Below are positions 1 through 8,531 of a stretch of DNA of 31,996 nt, piece by piece (position 1 is the first letter of the stretch; each line of letters begins with the position of its first letter). The stretch comes from Candidatus Krumholzibacteriota bacterium (lineage in GTDB: Bacteria > Krumholzibacteriota > Krumholzibacteriia > Krumholzibacteriales > Krumholzibacteriaceae): the NCBI GenBank assembly GCA_030613345.1, contig JAUWMD010000003.1, forward strand, positions 1 to 31,996, given 5' to 3'. The translations under genes and the position numbers were made by a program. The notes under the pieces were generated by a model, which was given only the letters and a program-made list of their open reading frames with translations, ran no database searches and was not told the DNA's origin.

Positions 1-539
1 CCGCTCAGGCTTCTTCTGATAAAGCTGATGTGGTCCGGAGCGTCAGTTTCAACACCGATCTCTCCGTTTTCAGCCATAAGCACCGCGCTGATGACGAAGA
101 GGAGAAAGAATACGACCAGCATCGCCTTCTTCTCCCTTACTGAATAATCCTCCCTGCGGGAGAAGGATCCGACGAGATCGATCCTCTTTTCGTTCTCCCC
201 CTTATCCGTTGCAATACCCTGATATGCCATGGCGCTGATGATAGTCGAAGCGTATGCCACGGCGATGAACGTATATGTTATCCCAGGGATGAATCCTATG
301 CAGACGGCGAGACACGAGGCCGACAATCCCGTCAGAAAAACCCTTGTTATACCCTCGAAATCGGCCTTTGCCCCTCCAAAGAGCATTTCCGACAGAATGA
401 TACCGGGAAGCACGATCAGCGAATAAAAGGCGAGCGCTATCCCCGCGCTGTCAGGGCCGGGCAGGATCCGCAGACCGGTGAGAAGCGACAGCAGCACTAT
501 CGAGATATTTACGCTGAGAAAAGTCGTTCGTCTGATCAA
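1..539 (-). CDS. Multi-spanning membrane protein, N-terminal part (cut by window edge)
   Basis: This open frame has no stop before the window edge, so only about 179 N-terminal residues are visible. Several hydrophobic helices can be read, including one rich in Val/Ile/Leu near the start and one around VVFFLLFVISAV. The latter is followed by an acidic loop ending in APDHISFIRR. A helix followed by an acidic D-x-x-H loop resembles membrane glycosyltransferases of the GT-C type and DUF1616/DUF2206-like polysaccharide proteins, but the fragment is too short to decide. The start is uncertain: TTG at 539 is the first usable codon after the in-frame stop of the upstream gene at 579 and has only a G-rich stretch before it. 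As the last gene seen in the exopolysaccharide operon, it is a candidate polymerase or lipid-linked sugar transferase. Confidence 0.6.
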   Translation of the reverse strand, partial: MIRRTTFLSVNISIVLLSLLTGLRILPGPDSAGIALAFYSLIVLPGIILSEMLFGGAKADFEGITRVFLTGLSASCLAVCIGFIPGITYTFIAVAYASTIISAMAYQGIATDKGENEKRIDLVGSFSRREDYSVREKKAMLVVFFLLFVISAVLMAENGEIGVETDAPDHISFIRRSLS

Positions 540-578
540 GGACCGCCGCCCCCCGTCCTGGTATACCGGTCCCCTCCC

Positions 579-953
579 CTACTGACCGGAAAGCGTCCGG
601 CCTACGAGGAATACGCCAAAGCAAATCACGAGGATGCCGATAAACCTCTGTACCGAGAAAGACTCGCCGAGCAGAACCGGAGAGAAAATTGCGGTGAGCA
701 CGTATGACAGGCTCACCATGGGGAATGCCCAGCTCAACTCCGCGCGGGAAAGGATCACGATCCAAAGTGCTGCGCTGACGGCATAGGCGGAAAATCCCCC
801 GATGACGAAACCGGACGTGACCACCCTTGGAAAGTAATCGAAGAATTGCGACAATTCTATCTTACCGATCTTGTTTATCCCCGCTTTCATCATGAACTGT
901 CCGGCGGTGTTGAGACAAACGGTTATGAATATCAGGAGCAGGTTCTTCAGCAT
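579..953 (-). CDS. EmrE-size (EamA/SMR-like) four-helix membrane transporter
   Basis: This 124-residue protein has four predicted membrane helices and starts MLKNLLLIFITVCLNT. Its size and pattern (an early Gln-Phe-Met-Met-Lys helix end, the later motif SRAELSWAFPM, and a last helix ending FGVFLVG) match half-size EamA/drug-metabolite transporters such as the ArnE/ArnF subunits, which flip undecaprenyl-phosphate-linked sugars. An in-frame extension upstream to 1193 is possible, but it overlaps the GT2 gene and reads as antisense-like charged sequence. ATG 953 has the Shine-Dalgarno GAAGGG about 5 nt upstream. It lies 11 nt after a DPM-synthase-like GT2. That pairing suggests the GT2 makes a polyprenyl-phosphate sugar and this protein helps flip it, which is inference. 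Confidence 0.75.
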   Translation of the reverse strand: MLKNLLLIFITVCLNTAGQFMMKAGINKIGKIELSQFFDYFPRVVTSGFVIGGFSAYAVSAALWIVILSRAELSWAFPMVSLSYVLTAIFSPVLLGESFSVQRFIGILVICFGVFLVGRTLSGQ

Positions 954-964
954 TTTACCCTTCC

Positions 965-1648
965 CTACTTCTTTAGCGGAGTGAACCGCAGCTTGACCAG
1001 GTATATGAGATTCTCGAATCCGTCTTTCCACTTGTTGAGTTTGACCTCGCCGACCCTCGGATGATAGTTGACATGGTACTCGTCGAACTTCAGGTCTGGA
1101 TGCCTGATCGCGTTGATCTTGATCTCTTCGCTCAGCGGCATGCCGTCGCTCTTCAACTGGAGCTTCGGATAGATCTCGCTCCTGAATATCCACATCCCCG
1201 ACTGCGAGTCCCTGATGCCCCGCATGAAGAGCACCAGAGTTACGAGAGTGAGGATATTGTTGCCGATCTTGTTTGATAAGTTCATCGCTTTGGGATCCTT
1301 CAGCGGAAACCTCGACGCATTCACAAAATCAAAATCGTTATCGAGCAGGTAATCGATACATTCCTCTATCTGCTCGACCGGATAAGTGCCGTCTCCATCC
1401 ATCGTCACTGTTATGTCACCTGTGACTGCGGGCAGCCCCGCCTTGTAAGCCGCTCCGTATCCCTTCCTCTCCTCGAATACGATCCTCGCGCCCCTGCCCC
1501 GCGCCACCTCAGCAGTCCTGTCGGTCGAGTTGTTGTCAACTACAACGACATCGTCCACCGATTCCGGCAGGGAATCGATGACCATGGCGATGCCTTCTTC
1601 CTCGTTGAAGCACGGGATCACAACTGAGATCTTCTTGTTACGGTACAT
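965..1648 (-). CDS. Family 2 glycosyltransferase (DPM1/polyprenyl-phosphate sugar synthase-like)
   Basis: This 227-residue GT-A fold enzyme has no membrane helix. The N-terminus VVIPCFNEEEGI is the classic GT2 nucleotide-binding strand. VVVDNNSTDRT (residues 35-45) carries the conserved Asp, and MDGDGTYP (83-90) provides the DxD metal-binding motif. Length and motifs fit the DPM1/DPG-synthase subgroup, which transfers one sugar from a nucleotide donor to polyprenyl phosphate on the cytoplasmic face. ATG 1648 has AAGGA 8 nt upstream. It sits between a flippase gene and the small EamA-like gene in the exopolysaccharide operon, consistent with supplying a lipid-linked sugar for a later periplasmic transfer. 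The sugar cannot be told from sequence. Confidence 0.9.
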   Translation of the reverse strand: MYRNKKISVVIPCFNEEEGIAMVIDSLPESVDDVVVVDNNSTDRTAEVARGRGARIVFEERKGYGAAYKAGLPAVTGDITVTMDGDGTYPVEQIEECIDYLLDNDFDFVNASRFPLKDPKAMNLSNKIGNNILTLVTLVLFMRGIRDSQSGMWIFRSEIYPKLQLKSDGMPLSEEIKINAIRHPDLKFDEYHVNYHPRVGEVKLNKWKDGFENLIYLVKLRFTPLKK

Positions 1649-1663
1649 GTTCGGGTTCCTTCG

Positions 1664-3166
1664 TCAGAATATGGATACGATCTTCTCCTTCAGCGGGATC
1701 GGAAGCCTCATAATGAGGGCCTTCTCCCTCTCGCCTAGCAATTTCAGCAGCTTCACTCCTGCCAGCAGCAAGATTACCCCGATCAGCATCTGCACGGCAA
1801 GAGCGATAGGAGAATCGTATCTCGAAGCGCTTATTCCGAGCAGAGCGGTCGGCAATGCGGCGAGATAACACCTGCCCACAAATCCGGCCGGTATCGCAAG
1901 ACCGGAATCAAACCTTCCTGCGACCTTCCTGAAAACCACGACGGCCAGCACCATGACGGCAGCTACAGGGAAAAACGCCCCCCACAGTCCAAACCTGGGG
2001 ATAAGAGCAAGATCCAGACCGATATTGACGATGGCGAGGGCGGCGAATACGAGCATGTTGACCCAGCTTTTCTCCATGACGTACAGGGCCATGCTAAGTG
2101 GAGTATAGAGAAAGGAGTACGAGAAGACAACGAAAAACAGCCTTGTCATTTCGGCCGCCGGAACCATCCCCTCTCCGAAAAGGAGCGGTACGAGAGGCCC
2201 GGAGAATGCGAATCCCATCGCCGCCACGGGGACTACGAGGAGAAAAAGGAGTCTGAAGTAAACATCGACCGATTCGGAGAGCCTCTCCGGATCCCTTGCG
2301 TAGGCCTCGGATATGCCAGCCATGACTATCGGCCAGATGGAAAGCGGAATGAACTCGAGAGCCATCTGCGGGAGTCTGTATGCCAGCCCGAAATGTCCAG
2401 CCGCTTCCATGCCGGTGTAATGTCCGAGAAAGAGAACCTCGGAATGCCTCCAGACGATCTGGTTGAGAAGCCCGGTCGCCACAAAAGGCAGGGAATACCT
2501 CAGCATCCTCGCCGCCCCCGGCCCAGGGGCCTCATCGTCAGAAGCCTTCCTCGTAAGCTCGAGCAGCTCCGGAAGCAGGAGCAGGATCATTGCGAGGTTG
2601 ACCACACCGCCTGCAGCAAGTACTCCCGCAATGCCCCATCCAAACTTCATAAACAAGATTAATAATATTACGTAAAGAGCGTTGCCAAATACCATTACGA
2701 TAGCCAGGCGTCTTGTCTCGTACCACGACTGGAGGGCGTTCATAGTGAGCGTCATCCCCGCCTCGAAGAGGACGAGTCCGAGAGCGATGACGATATATGT
2801 CCTGAAGACCGATGAATCCTGGTGGAACACCGAGGCCAGCCAGTCTCCCGAGAAGTACCCTGCGAATGTCAGTACGGCCCAGGCAAGCGCCTGGAACACG
2901 GCCAGCCGTACCATGTCGGAGATCAGACCCCTCATGCCTCCCTTGACCCTCACCTCGGGGATATACCGCAGGACGGCCTTGCCGCCGCCCAGCATCACGA
3001 TGACGAGCGCAAACCCGGTTATCGTCCTGAGGACGTTCAGCACTCCCCAGTCGTGTTCTCCAAGTGAACGGACTATGACGATATACGCCAGAGGCATCGC
3101 GAGGAAACGGGCGATCTTCGCCACCACGCTCCACGACATCGCCTTTCCCGCCTTCTCGACTATCAT
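1664..3166 (-). CDS. Wzx-like oligosaccharide flippase (MOP/polysaccharide biosynthesis family)
   Basis: This 500-residue protein is hydrophobic almost throughout, with about 14 predicted helices, the usual size and layout of Wzx/RfbX flippases. The amphipathic N-terminus followed by PLAYIVIVRSLGEHDWG matches the start of the PF01943/PF13440 families, where a helix ends in a Gly-x-x-x-(F/W)-Gly turn. These proteins move undecaprenyl-diphosphate-linked repeat units across the inner membrane. The ATG at 3166 forms an ATGA overlap with the upstream phosphatase-like gene. A second ATG at 3139 (MSWSVVAK) has GGGAAAGG close before it and could be the true start. Its place after the Wza/Wzz genes points to a Wzx/Wzy-type pathway. 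The conserved core is clear, but substrate specificity cannot be read. Confidence 0.88.
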   Translation of the reverse strand: MIVEKAGKAMSWSVVAKIARFLAMPLAYIVIVRSLGEHDWGVLNVLRTITGFALVIVMLGGGKAVLRYIPEVRVKGGMRGLISDMVRLAVFQALAWAVLTFAGYFSGDWLASVFHQDSSVFRTYIVIALGLVLFEAGMTLTMNALQSWYETRRLAIVMVFGNALYVILLILFMKFGWGIAGVLAAGGVVNLAMILLLLPELLELTRKASDDEAPGPGAARMLRYSLPFVATGLLNQIVWRHSEVLFLGHYTGMEAAGHFGLAYRLPQMALEFIPLSIWPIVMAGISEAYARDPERLSESVDVYFRLLFLLVVPVAAMGFAFSGPLVPLLFGEGMVPAAEMTRLFFVVFSYSFLYTPLSMALYVMEKSWVNMLVFAALAIVNIGLDLALIPRFGLWGAFFPVAAVMVLAVVVFRKVAGRFDSGLAIPAGFVGRCYLAALPTALLGISASRYDSPIALAVQMLIGVILLLAGVKLLKLLGEREKALIMRLPIPLKEKIVSIF

Positions 3167-4296
3167 TCCTTCCGGTCACCCCCTCTGAATCCCGGCAGGA
3201 GAAATCCGGCGATTTCTGTCAGAGACACCTCGTCCCCCTGAAACTTCTCGCTGGAGAACATTACGCTGTCCATGCACGGGGCGCCGGGATGGTACCCGTG
3301 CATCCCCTTCACTGGAACACTTCCCATGTAGCTCGGCAGGATGATCGTTCCAGGATCGCAGAGGAACACGATGTCGCCGTACTCCCCCCCGGGAAAACAG
3401 ACTCCGAGCGACATGAGCTCTTCAGTCCCGAGCAGCCTCCCGCCCGTCGACCTCTCGAGGACTTCCGATATTGCGGCTGAGGCTCTTTTTCCTGAAACCC
3501 TGAAACGCGCCATCGTCGAATCGTAGAATGGAACGTAGTCTCCAGGGATCTTCAGGCCTGTCGCCTCGATAGGCTTGATCAGGTCGATATGGCCGGTTAC
3601 GTCGCACATGCCGTGATCGCCCAGCACGATGAATCTCGGGTCGGGGAATCTCGACATGAGCGAGTCGATCCTCTCGCTGTAGAGTCTCAGCCTCGAGCCG
3701 ATCCTCTCCTCTCTCGATCCGTATCTGTGGAGGTCCGAATCGAGCCCGGCCGTGTAGACGAGATGAAACGAGCTCTCCCCCGTTTCGAGGGCGGATTCGA
3801 GCTCGTCGAACGCCTGCTCCTCCGGAGTGTCGTAGTCCCTGATGAAAACGCCGCCCTCATCATACGCCTGGTCTATGATGCTGCGCCTGCTCCCGCCTCC
3901 CAGCTGACCGAACGCCGATCTCCGCGCGGGGAGGTCGAGTCGTTCCAGGACCTCGCCCGGAATGTCGTAGAGGTTGAAATATGCCGTTATGCGATCAAGC
4001 CTCGACAGCTTCCATCTCAGGAGATTGCGTACCCAGAGCCTGTCAGGCCCGCCGAACGGCCTGAGTCCCCGGAGCAGGCCGAAAGGCGATCCCCCGCCTG
4101 CGAAGGAAAACATCATCCAGAGCCCGTGAGCCTCGGGACGACTTCCTGTGAGGATCGAGGTAAGCGCCGCCTGGCTGAAACCGAGGACCGTCTCGAGCCT
4201 GGTCCTGAACGGCAGATTTACAGGGCTGAAGCCGTGGTGATCGGTCAACTCGCAGCCGAGCGCGTCGATCAGGATAACGACCGTCCTCTCAGCCAA
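3163..4296 (-). CDS. Alkaline phosphatase superfamily protein (type I phosphodiesterase/nucleotide pyrophosphatase-like)
   Basis: This 377-residue cytoplasmic-looking protein has no signal peptide. All expected metal-site residues of the NPP-type fold are visible: Asp11 in ILIDALG, a probable Ser41 nucleophile in GFSQAALTS just before ILTG-SRPEAHG, Asp186 and His190 in LDSDLH, Asp227-His228 in LGDHGM, and His333 in KGMHGYHPG. The enzyme should cleave a phosphoester or phosphodiester. The substrate is unknown, and the lack of an export signal is notable because many relatives are secreted. The start is TTG 4296, preceded by GGAGGAG. It overlaps the 3' end of the nucleotidyltransferase-like gene by 8 nt and the next flippase gene by 4 nt, so the three are probably translated together. 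Confidence 0.8.
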   Translation of the reverse strand: MAERTVVILIDALGCELTDHHGFSPVNLPFRTRLETVLGFSQAALTSILTGSRPEAHGLWMMFSFAGGGSPFGLLRGLRPFGGPDRLWVRNLLRWKLSRLDRITAYFNLYDIPGEVLERLDLPARRSAFGQLGGGSRRSIIDQAYDEGGVFIRDYDTPEEQAFDELESALETGESSFHLVYTAGLDSDLHRYGSREERIGSRLRLYSERIDSLMSRFPDPRFIVLGDHGMCDVTGHIDLIKPIEATGLKIPGDYVPFYDSTMARFRVSGKRASAAISEVLERSTGGRLLGTEELMSLGVCFPGGEYGDIVFLCDPGTIILPSYMGSVPVKGMHGYHPGAPCMDSVMFSSEKFQGDEVSLTEIAGFLLPGFRGGDRKE

Positions 4297-5524
4297 GGTT
4301 CTCCTCCTCCCTGCCCGTCACAAGCCTGTACCATTCTGCCGACGTCCTGAAAGCTGCTTCCTCCCACGATGTCTCTCTGTGGGGGTAGCTTCCCGGAGCA
4401 GATCCGACGCCGCCGCCCGTACCCTTCTCCACCGCATGCCTGATCAACCTTACCGATTCTGCCCTGACATGCCCTCCCGGCTCCCGTCCCGAGATCAATG
4501 ATCCGATAAACAGTTTCAGTCTGCCCGGGAACGAAATATCGGGAACGGCTGCATTCCAGGCCCGCAGTAGATCTGTGAACCACAACCTGCCCCCCCGGCC
4601 CCTTCCATGATCCTTCCGTGAGATCCCGTCCCTTACCGCCAGCAGATCCCCGGCAGCCTCGAGCCACATGCGCCATGCTCTGTCCTCCACCGTCCAGAAC
4701 CCGTCCGCGACGGGATCGGTCTTGAAACGGGTCCATCTCACAACATCGTCAGTTAGAGATCCTCCAAGTTCCCTGCGCAATTGCGAAGCCTCCGGAGAGT
4801 TGGAAAGGAATTCGGCTCTGCTTGCGTAACCCGACCTGTAGATACCCCCGGCGCACAGCGAAGCAGTCAATATATCGGTATACACACGGGACACCCCGTA
4901 TAGAAATCTGTAGAGATCCTTCCCTTCCGGCATGTCCGTTACGGGTCTGTCACCGAGGAATGCGGCCATCCTGTTCCCGAGAAGCCTCAGTGCCTCCCCT
5001 GCCCCTATCTCGCCCGGGCCTAAAGACGAAAACCGGTCGAGGAGTCCCTTTCCACCGTGCAGCAGCACTCCCCTCTCACGCATGTCGAACACTCCGGGAG
5101 ACAGAGGCATCGAGGTGAGCTCTCCCGTCATCATGATGCCTACATCTACCCTGCCTTCGAATCGGGCATCTGGAAGAAGGTCCTCGCATGCCCTCCCGAT
5201 AATCGCTCTTCGAGGGTAAAGCGCTGCATGAGACGCCTGCGAAGAGACGACCAGCAGAAGATCTACATCCGAGAGAAAAACGGGACCGCCGTCAAGCATT
5301 GCGACGCATCCCTCACGCGAGGCGAAGCTGCCCGAAAGGATCAACCCTTCCACGTTGCCCGGTCCGGCATTCCCGACGATCAGGTCGCGGCATTTTTCGA
5401 TGAATCCGGGGAAAACGTCTGCGTACCACGACTCGAGAGCGCTGTCGCTGCATCGGCGCTCGAGAGAAAAAAACCCGCGCATGAGATTACACGGGGAGAG
5501 GTTTTCGCGGCTTTCGCCCTGCAC
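4289..5524 (-). CDS. Nucleotidyltransferase-fold protein, function unknown
   Basis: This 411-residue protein has a polymerase-beta-type nucleotidyltransferase core in its first third. GS at 65-66 (ILSGSFASREG), a DxD at Asp86 and Asp88 (FLSDVDLLLVV) and a third Asp at 127 (GRVDVGIMM) are the canonical set. A following segment, MRERGVLLHG, is also typical of aminoglycoside/MNT-type nucleotidyltransferases. The C-terminal two thirds are helical and not recognised. The predicted chemistry is transfer of a nucleotide or phospho-group to a hydroxyl. No such enzyme is a standard part of exopolysaccharide loci, so its substrate is open. The start is GTG 5524, directly after the TAA of the upstream kinase-like gene; an internal ATG at 5482 lacks a purine-rich leader. 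It overlaps the phosphatase-like gene, suggesting a functional pair. Confidence 0.65.
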   Translation of the reverse strand: MQGESRENLSPCNLMRGFFSLERRCSDSALESWYADVFPGFIEKCRDLIVGNAGPGNVEGLILSGSFASREGCVAMLDGGPVFLSDVDLLLVVSSQASHAALYPRRAIIGRACEDLLPDARFEGRVDVGIMMTGELTSMPLSPGVFDMRERGVLLHGGKGLLDRFSSLGPGEIGAGEALRLLGNRMAAFLGDRPVTDMPEGKDLYRFLYGVSRVYTDILTASLCAGGIYRSGYASRAEFLSNSPEASQLRRELGGSLTDDVVRWTRFKTDPVADGFWTVEDRAWRMWLEAAGDLLAVRDGISRKDHGRGRGGRLWFTDLLRAWNAAVPDISFPGRLKLFIGSLISGREPGGHVRAESVRLIRHAVEKGTGGGVGSAPGSYPHRETSWEEAAFRTSAEWYRLVTGREEENLG

Positions 5525-6289
5525 TTATACCCGCCTGTATATGAACTCGGGGATATAGTATCTCTTTCTGTTGAGCACGGTCCCGAAAAACCTTCCATCA
5601 AGCTTCTCGATCATCAGCATGGCCCGCTTGATGACCTCGCGCTTGGTTTTACCGGACTGTACCACGATCACGGTACCTGTCGCGTACGAACCGATGATCG
5701 GCGTCTCCGGTGCCTCCATGACGGCGGAAGTATCGATCAGGACATAATCGTACATCTCTCTGGTTGCGCGGATGAAAGTGGACATCTTCTCCGAGTTGAA
5801 CAGGGGCTGTGTGATATCTGCGCCCCTCCTCGTCCCGGTCGTCACGATGTCGAGGACCCCCTCTTCGACATTCCTGATAACTTCCTCGAGAGGAACGGTT
5901 CCGGAAAGGTAGTCGAGTATCCCCTTGTCGTTCTCCAGCCCGAACAGTGCATGGATCTCCGGATTGACAACGGCGCAGTCGACCAGAAGCACACGGTCGG
6001 CCTCGCCCAGTGCCAGCATCCTCGCCAGAAATGCCACTATCGTCGTCTTCCCTTCGCCGGCGACTGCAGAGGTGAACATGATCACCCTGTAATCGTTGTT
6101 CTTCAGCTCCGAGTCGATCGAGTTTCTCAGGTTCATCAGCCCGCGCCTGAAATTTTTATCGACACCGCGGAGAAACGTGCTCTCGGTTTCCTCCCCCGGC
6201 TCGCGTCGTGAACGCACCTGTCTCCTTTTTCGGGGAGATCCCGTCATTTTCGTCTCGGCTTTTCTCAGCGCGTCGAAGATCTTGCTCAC
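5525..6289 (-). CDS. BY-kinase-like ATPase of exopolysaccharide system (CpsD/XrtA-associated type)
   Basis: This 254-residue soluble P-loop protein starts MSKIFDALRKAE, the usual opening of tyrosine autokinases in Wzc/CpsD and XrtA exopolysaccharide systems. Walker A is AVAGEGKTT (75-83, Lys81), and Walker B is YVLIDTS (182-188, Asp186). The Walker A' strand reads VLLVDCAVVNP (100-110). Asp104 is kept, but the second Asp and the following Arg of the usual D-x-D-x-R motif are Ala106 and Val108. The C-terminus is short with only Tyr244, Tyr245 and Tyr251 (RYYIPEFIYRR), resembling the tail of XrtA-linked members. The family controls chain length by phosphorylation and oligomer cycling with Wzz, encoded two genes upstream. 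The altered A' motif raises doubt about catalysis. The start is GTG 6289 with GGGAG 7 nt upstream. Confidence 0.82.
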   Translation of the reverse strand: MSKIFDALRKAETKMTGSPRKRRQVRSRREPGEETESTFLRGVDKNFRRGLMNLRNSIDSELKNNDYRVIMFTSAVAGEGKTTIVAFLARMLALGEADRVLLVDCAVVNPEIHALFGLENDKGILDYLSGTVPLEEVIRNVEEGVLDIVTTGTRRGADITQPLFNSEKMSTFIRATREMYDYVLIDTSAVMEAPETPIIGSYATGTVIVVQSGKTKREVIKRAMLMIEKLDGRFFGTVLNRKRYYIPEFIYRRV

Positions 6290-6307
6290 TGCGATCTCCC
6301 TTCGGGA

Positions 6308-7153
6308 TCACATCGGCCTGTTGCGTCTCTGGGTAACAGGCGTTTCCTTGTTCTCGAGATCCCTGATCCCCTCCCGGACGATGCGTCCGTCGATCGTCCT
6401 CGTATTCGATACGAAGCCTATCAGGAGAGCCCTGTCGCAGAGGACGTTGATCAGCCTCGGAGTGCCCCCCGAATAATGGTATATCTCGTCCATCGCGTCA
6501 TTCGTGAATCCCGGGCCCCCGCTATGCTTTCCCGCAACATCCAGCCTGTATTCGATGTATTTCTCGAAATCTTCCCTGCTGAGGATCGTTATCCTGCATA
6601 TTCCGGGAATGCGCTGCCTCAGCTGGCGCATCTCGTTGAGATTGAGCATCGTTTCGAGCTCCGGCTGCCCGACGAGCATTATCTGTATCAGCTTCCGGTC
6701 GCGGGTCTCGAGGTTCGAGAGCATCCGAAGCTCCTCGAGTACTTCGGGACTGAGATTCTGCGCCTCGTCGATGATCAGGACTGTGTTCCTGTTCTTCTCG
6801 TACTGGTCGATCAGGAACCTGTTCAGCGTCATCAGCATCTGCGCCTTGTTCTTCCCCTCGACTTCCAGTCCGAAATCGTTGCATACGAGGTAGAGAAGCT
6901 GGTCGAAAGGGAATTTCGTCGTGAATACGAAAGCGACCTCCAGCGAAGGCCGGAACAGGTCTATGAACGCGTTCACCACCGTCGTCTTCCCGACGCCCAC
7001 TTCCCCGGTGACCGCGATGAATCCCTTCTTCTGGAATACTCCATAGGTGATATATGCGAGCGCGTCCCTGTGACTCGTGCTCCTGTACAGGAACCTGGGG
7101 TCAGGCGTGACGTTGAAGGGAAGCTCCTTGAAGCCGTAATATTCCTCGTACAT
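6308..7153 (-). CDS. ExeA-like AAA ATPase (XrtA-associated ATPase type)
   Basis: This 281-residue AAA ATPase starts MYEEYYGFKELPFNVTPDPRF, the standard N-terminus of ExeA/GspA-like ATPases. Walker A is GEVGVGKTT (50-58) and Walker B is VLIIDEAQNLS (125-135), followed by the conserved ELRMLSNLET block. A C-terminal GTPRLINVLCDRAL segment is the usual sensor-2/lid region. Members with this length and no peptidoglycan-binding domain are a regular component of exosortase-type exopolysaccharide loci (TIGR03015 type), between the Wzz gene and the tyrosine-kinase gene as here. The precise role is not known; a motor or regulator of assembly is assumed. It follows the Wzz gene by 6 nt. No strong Shine-Dalgarno precedes ATG 7153, so translation may depend on coupling. 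Confidence 0.88.
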   Translation of the reverse strand: MYEEYYGFKELPFNVTPDPRFLYRSTSHRDALAYITYGVFQKKGFIAVTGEVGVGKTTVVNAFIDLFRPSLEVAFVFTTKFPFDQLLYLVCNDFGLEVEGKNKAQMLMTLNRFLIDQYEKNRNTVLIIDEAQNLSPEVLEELRMLSNLETRDRKLIQIMLVGQPELETMLNLNEMRQLRQRIPGICRITILSREDFEKYIEYRLDVAGKHSGGPGFTNDAMDEIYHYSGGTPRLINVLCDRALLIGFVSNTRTIDGRIVREGIRDLENKETPVTQRRNRPM

Positions 7154-7159
7154 CGTGTT

Positions 7160-8527
7160 TTACTGCTCGTAGTCAGGGAAACTCGCCAGCACCTGGCATC
7201 CGAGCGTCTCCTCGGCCTCGGCCACATTCTTCACCGAGTGGTCAAGATTATCGATAAAAAACGCAAATCCCAACGCTACGACCAGGCTGAACATCGGTCC
7301 CAGCGCCATCCTGACATAATCTCTCGTCTTTTTCTGGTATGCGGGCGCCGCCGGCGAGAGGATCGTAACGTTCCACTCGGGATTGCTCGCCTTCGACAGT
7401 TTCGCGCTCATCTGCTGGTTCGAGAGATCGTCGTACTGCCCTTCAGCCCGCAGGAGCGCCAGATCGATGCTGCGAAGTGCGACCTCCATCTCCGGGAAGA
7501 TATCCTTGTCCTTCTCGAGCCTGTCGATCTGCGTCTTCAGGGATCTCTCCTTCGTCTGCATCAGATCAAGCTCCGCCCTGCTTACCGTGGCGAACGAATC
7601 GATCTCCTTGTCCAGATAGAAGTAAAGGTCCTCGATCTGCCGGCGGACCTGCTTGAGGTCCCTGTGAGCCGCCGTATACTTCGACGCCAGCTCCGATTCA
7701 ATGAGCCTCAGGTCCATCAGTCTCTCGGTGTACCGCTCGATCGCCGTCTGCTTTGCGCCTTGCCGCGCGAGCGTGTTAGACAGAGCGGCCTGTTCGTCGA
7801 TGTCGAGATCCCTGAAGCTTTCGAGCTTCCGCAGGATCTCCTTTCTCTCTGCTATCTCCCTCTGAACCTCATCGAGCTCGATCTGGTGGCTGCTTATACG
7901 ATCGAGTGTGGACCGTTCCTGCAGCTTCATGTCAATGATCCCCGATTCGATCTCCAGCCTGGTCTTTCTCTCCCTGAGATGCGCGATCTCCTTCTGGAGA
8001 TCAGACATCTCCCCTGAGAAAAAATCCTCCATCTCGGGGGGTGTCCTTACATCGAGGTAGTATTCCTTGTACGAGTTGATTACCGCGTTGGCCGCCGCCC
8101 TGCAGAACACGGGATCGCCCGAGGTATATGCGATCCAGATAACGTTCGAGGTCCCGACTACTCCCGATCCGATCTTCCATGGGCTCAATTTTTCATCGGT
8201 GTCGTATCCCCCGGGAAAATACCTCGATGTAATCTCCTGCGCCCTGCCGGCTATGACTTCGGACTTGATCATCTCTATCTGGGAGGCCATCTCCTCCTCC
8301 CAGGACAGCGTCCTGATGTGTGTGCCGTAGACACCGGTGGCCTCGCCTCTCTGTACGAGCAGTCTCCCCGACGACTCATAGGTTGCGGGCTCCCTCATGT
8401 TGAGGAGCAAGACTGCGGCCGTGGAGACCAGCACGATGCCGAGGATCATCCATTTCCTGCGGAAGATCACCTCGAGGAAATCCTTTACAGTCGATTCCTT
8501 ACTTGTAGTGAGGCTCTTTTCCGCCAT
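7160..8527 (-). CDS. Wzz/GumC-type polysaccharide chain-length determinant
   Basis: This 455-residue inner-membrane protein has the polysaccharide co-polymerase layout. A cytoplasmic N-terminus and first membrane helix lie at about residues 27-44, and there is a large periplasmic domain rich in Glu/Arg/Leu heptads (long coiled coil, about 160-340). A second helix at about 405-425 is followed by a short cytoplasmic tail containing NVAEAEETLGCQVLASFPDYE. A Pro/Ala segment precedes the second helix, as in Wzz/Wzc proteins. No kinase domain is fused; the kinase-like ATPase is encoded separately at 5525-6289, as in CpsC/CpsD and XrtA systems. The protein should set polymer length and bridge to the Wza channel encoded just upstream, from which it is separated by 4 nt. 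Confidence 0.9.
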   Translation of the reverse strand: MAEKSLTTSKESTVKDFLEVIFRRKWMILGIVLVSTAAVLLLNMREPATYESSGRLLVQRGEATGVYGTHIRTLSWEEEMASQIEMIKSEVIAGRAQEITSRYFPGGYDTDEKLSPWKIGSGVVGTSNVIWIAYTSGDPVFCRAAANAVINSYKEYYLDVRTPPEMEDFFSGEMSDLQKEIAHLRERKTRLEIESGIIDMKLQERSTLDRISSHQIELDEVQREIAERKEILRKLESFRDLDIDEQAALSNTLARQGAKQTAIERYTERLMDLRLIESELASKYTAAHRDLKQVRRQIEDLYFYLDKEIDSFATVSRAELDLMQTKERSLKTQIDRLEKDKDIFPEMEVALRSIDLALLRAEGQYDDLSNQQMSAKLSKASNPEWNVTILSPAAPAYQKKTRDYVRMALGPMFSLVVALGFAFFIDNLDHSVKNVAEAEETLGCQVLASFPDYEQ

Positions 8528-8531
8528 ATCC

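Noticed and set aside
954..1193. 80-codon N-terminal extension of the small EamA-like transporter
   Set aside because: It lies inside the GT2 gene in another frame. The ATG at 953 has a good ribosome-binding site and starts the first membrane helix.
6476..8017. 513-codon plus-strand open frame
   Set aside because: It spans the ExeA-like ATPase and Wzz genes in antisense and shows only low-complexity charged sequence.
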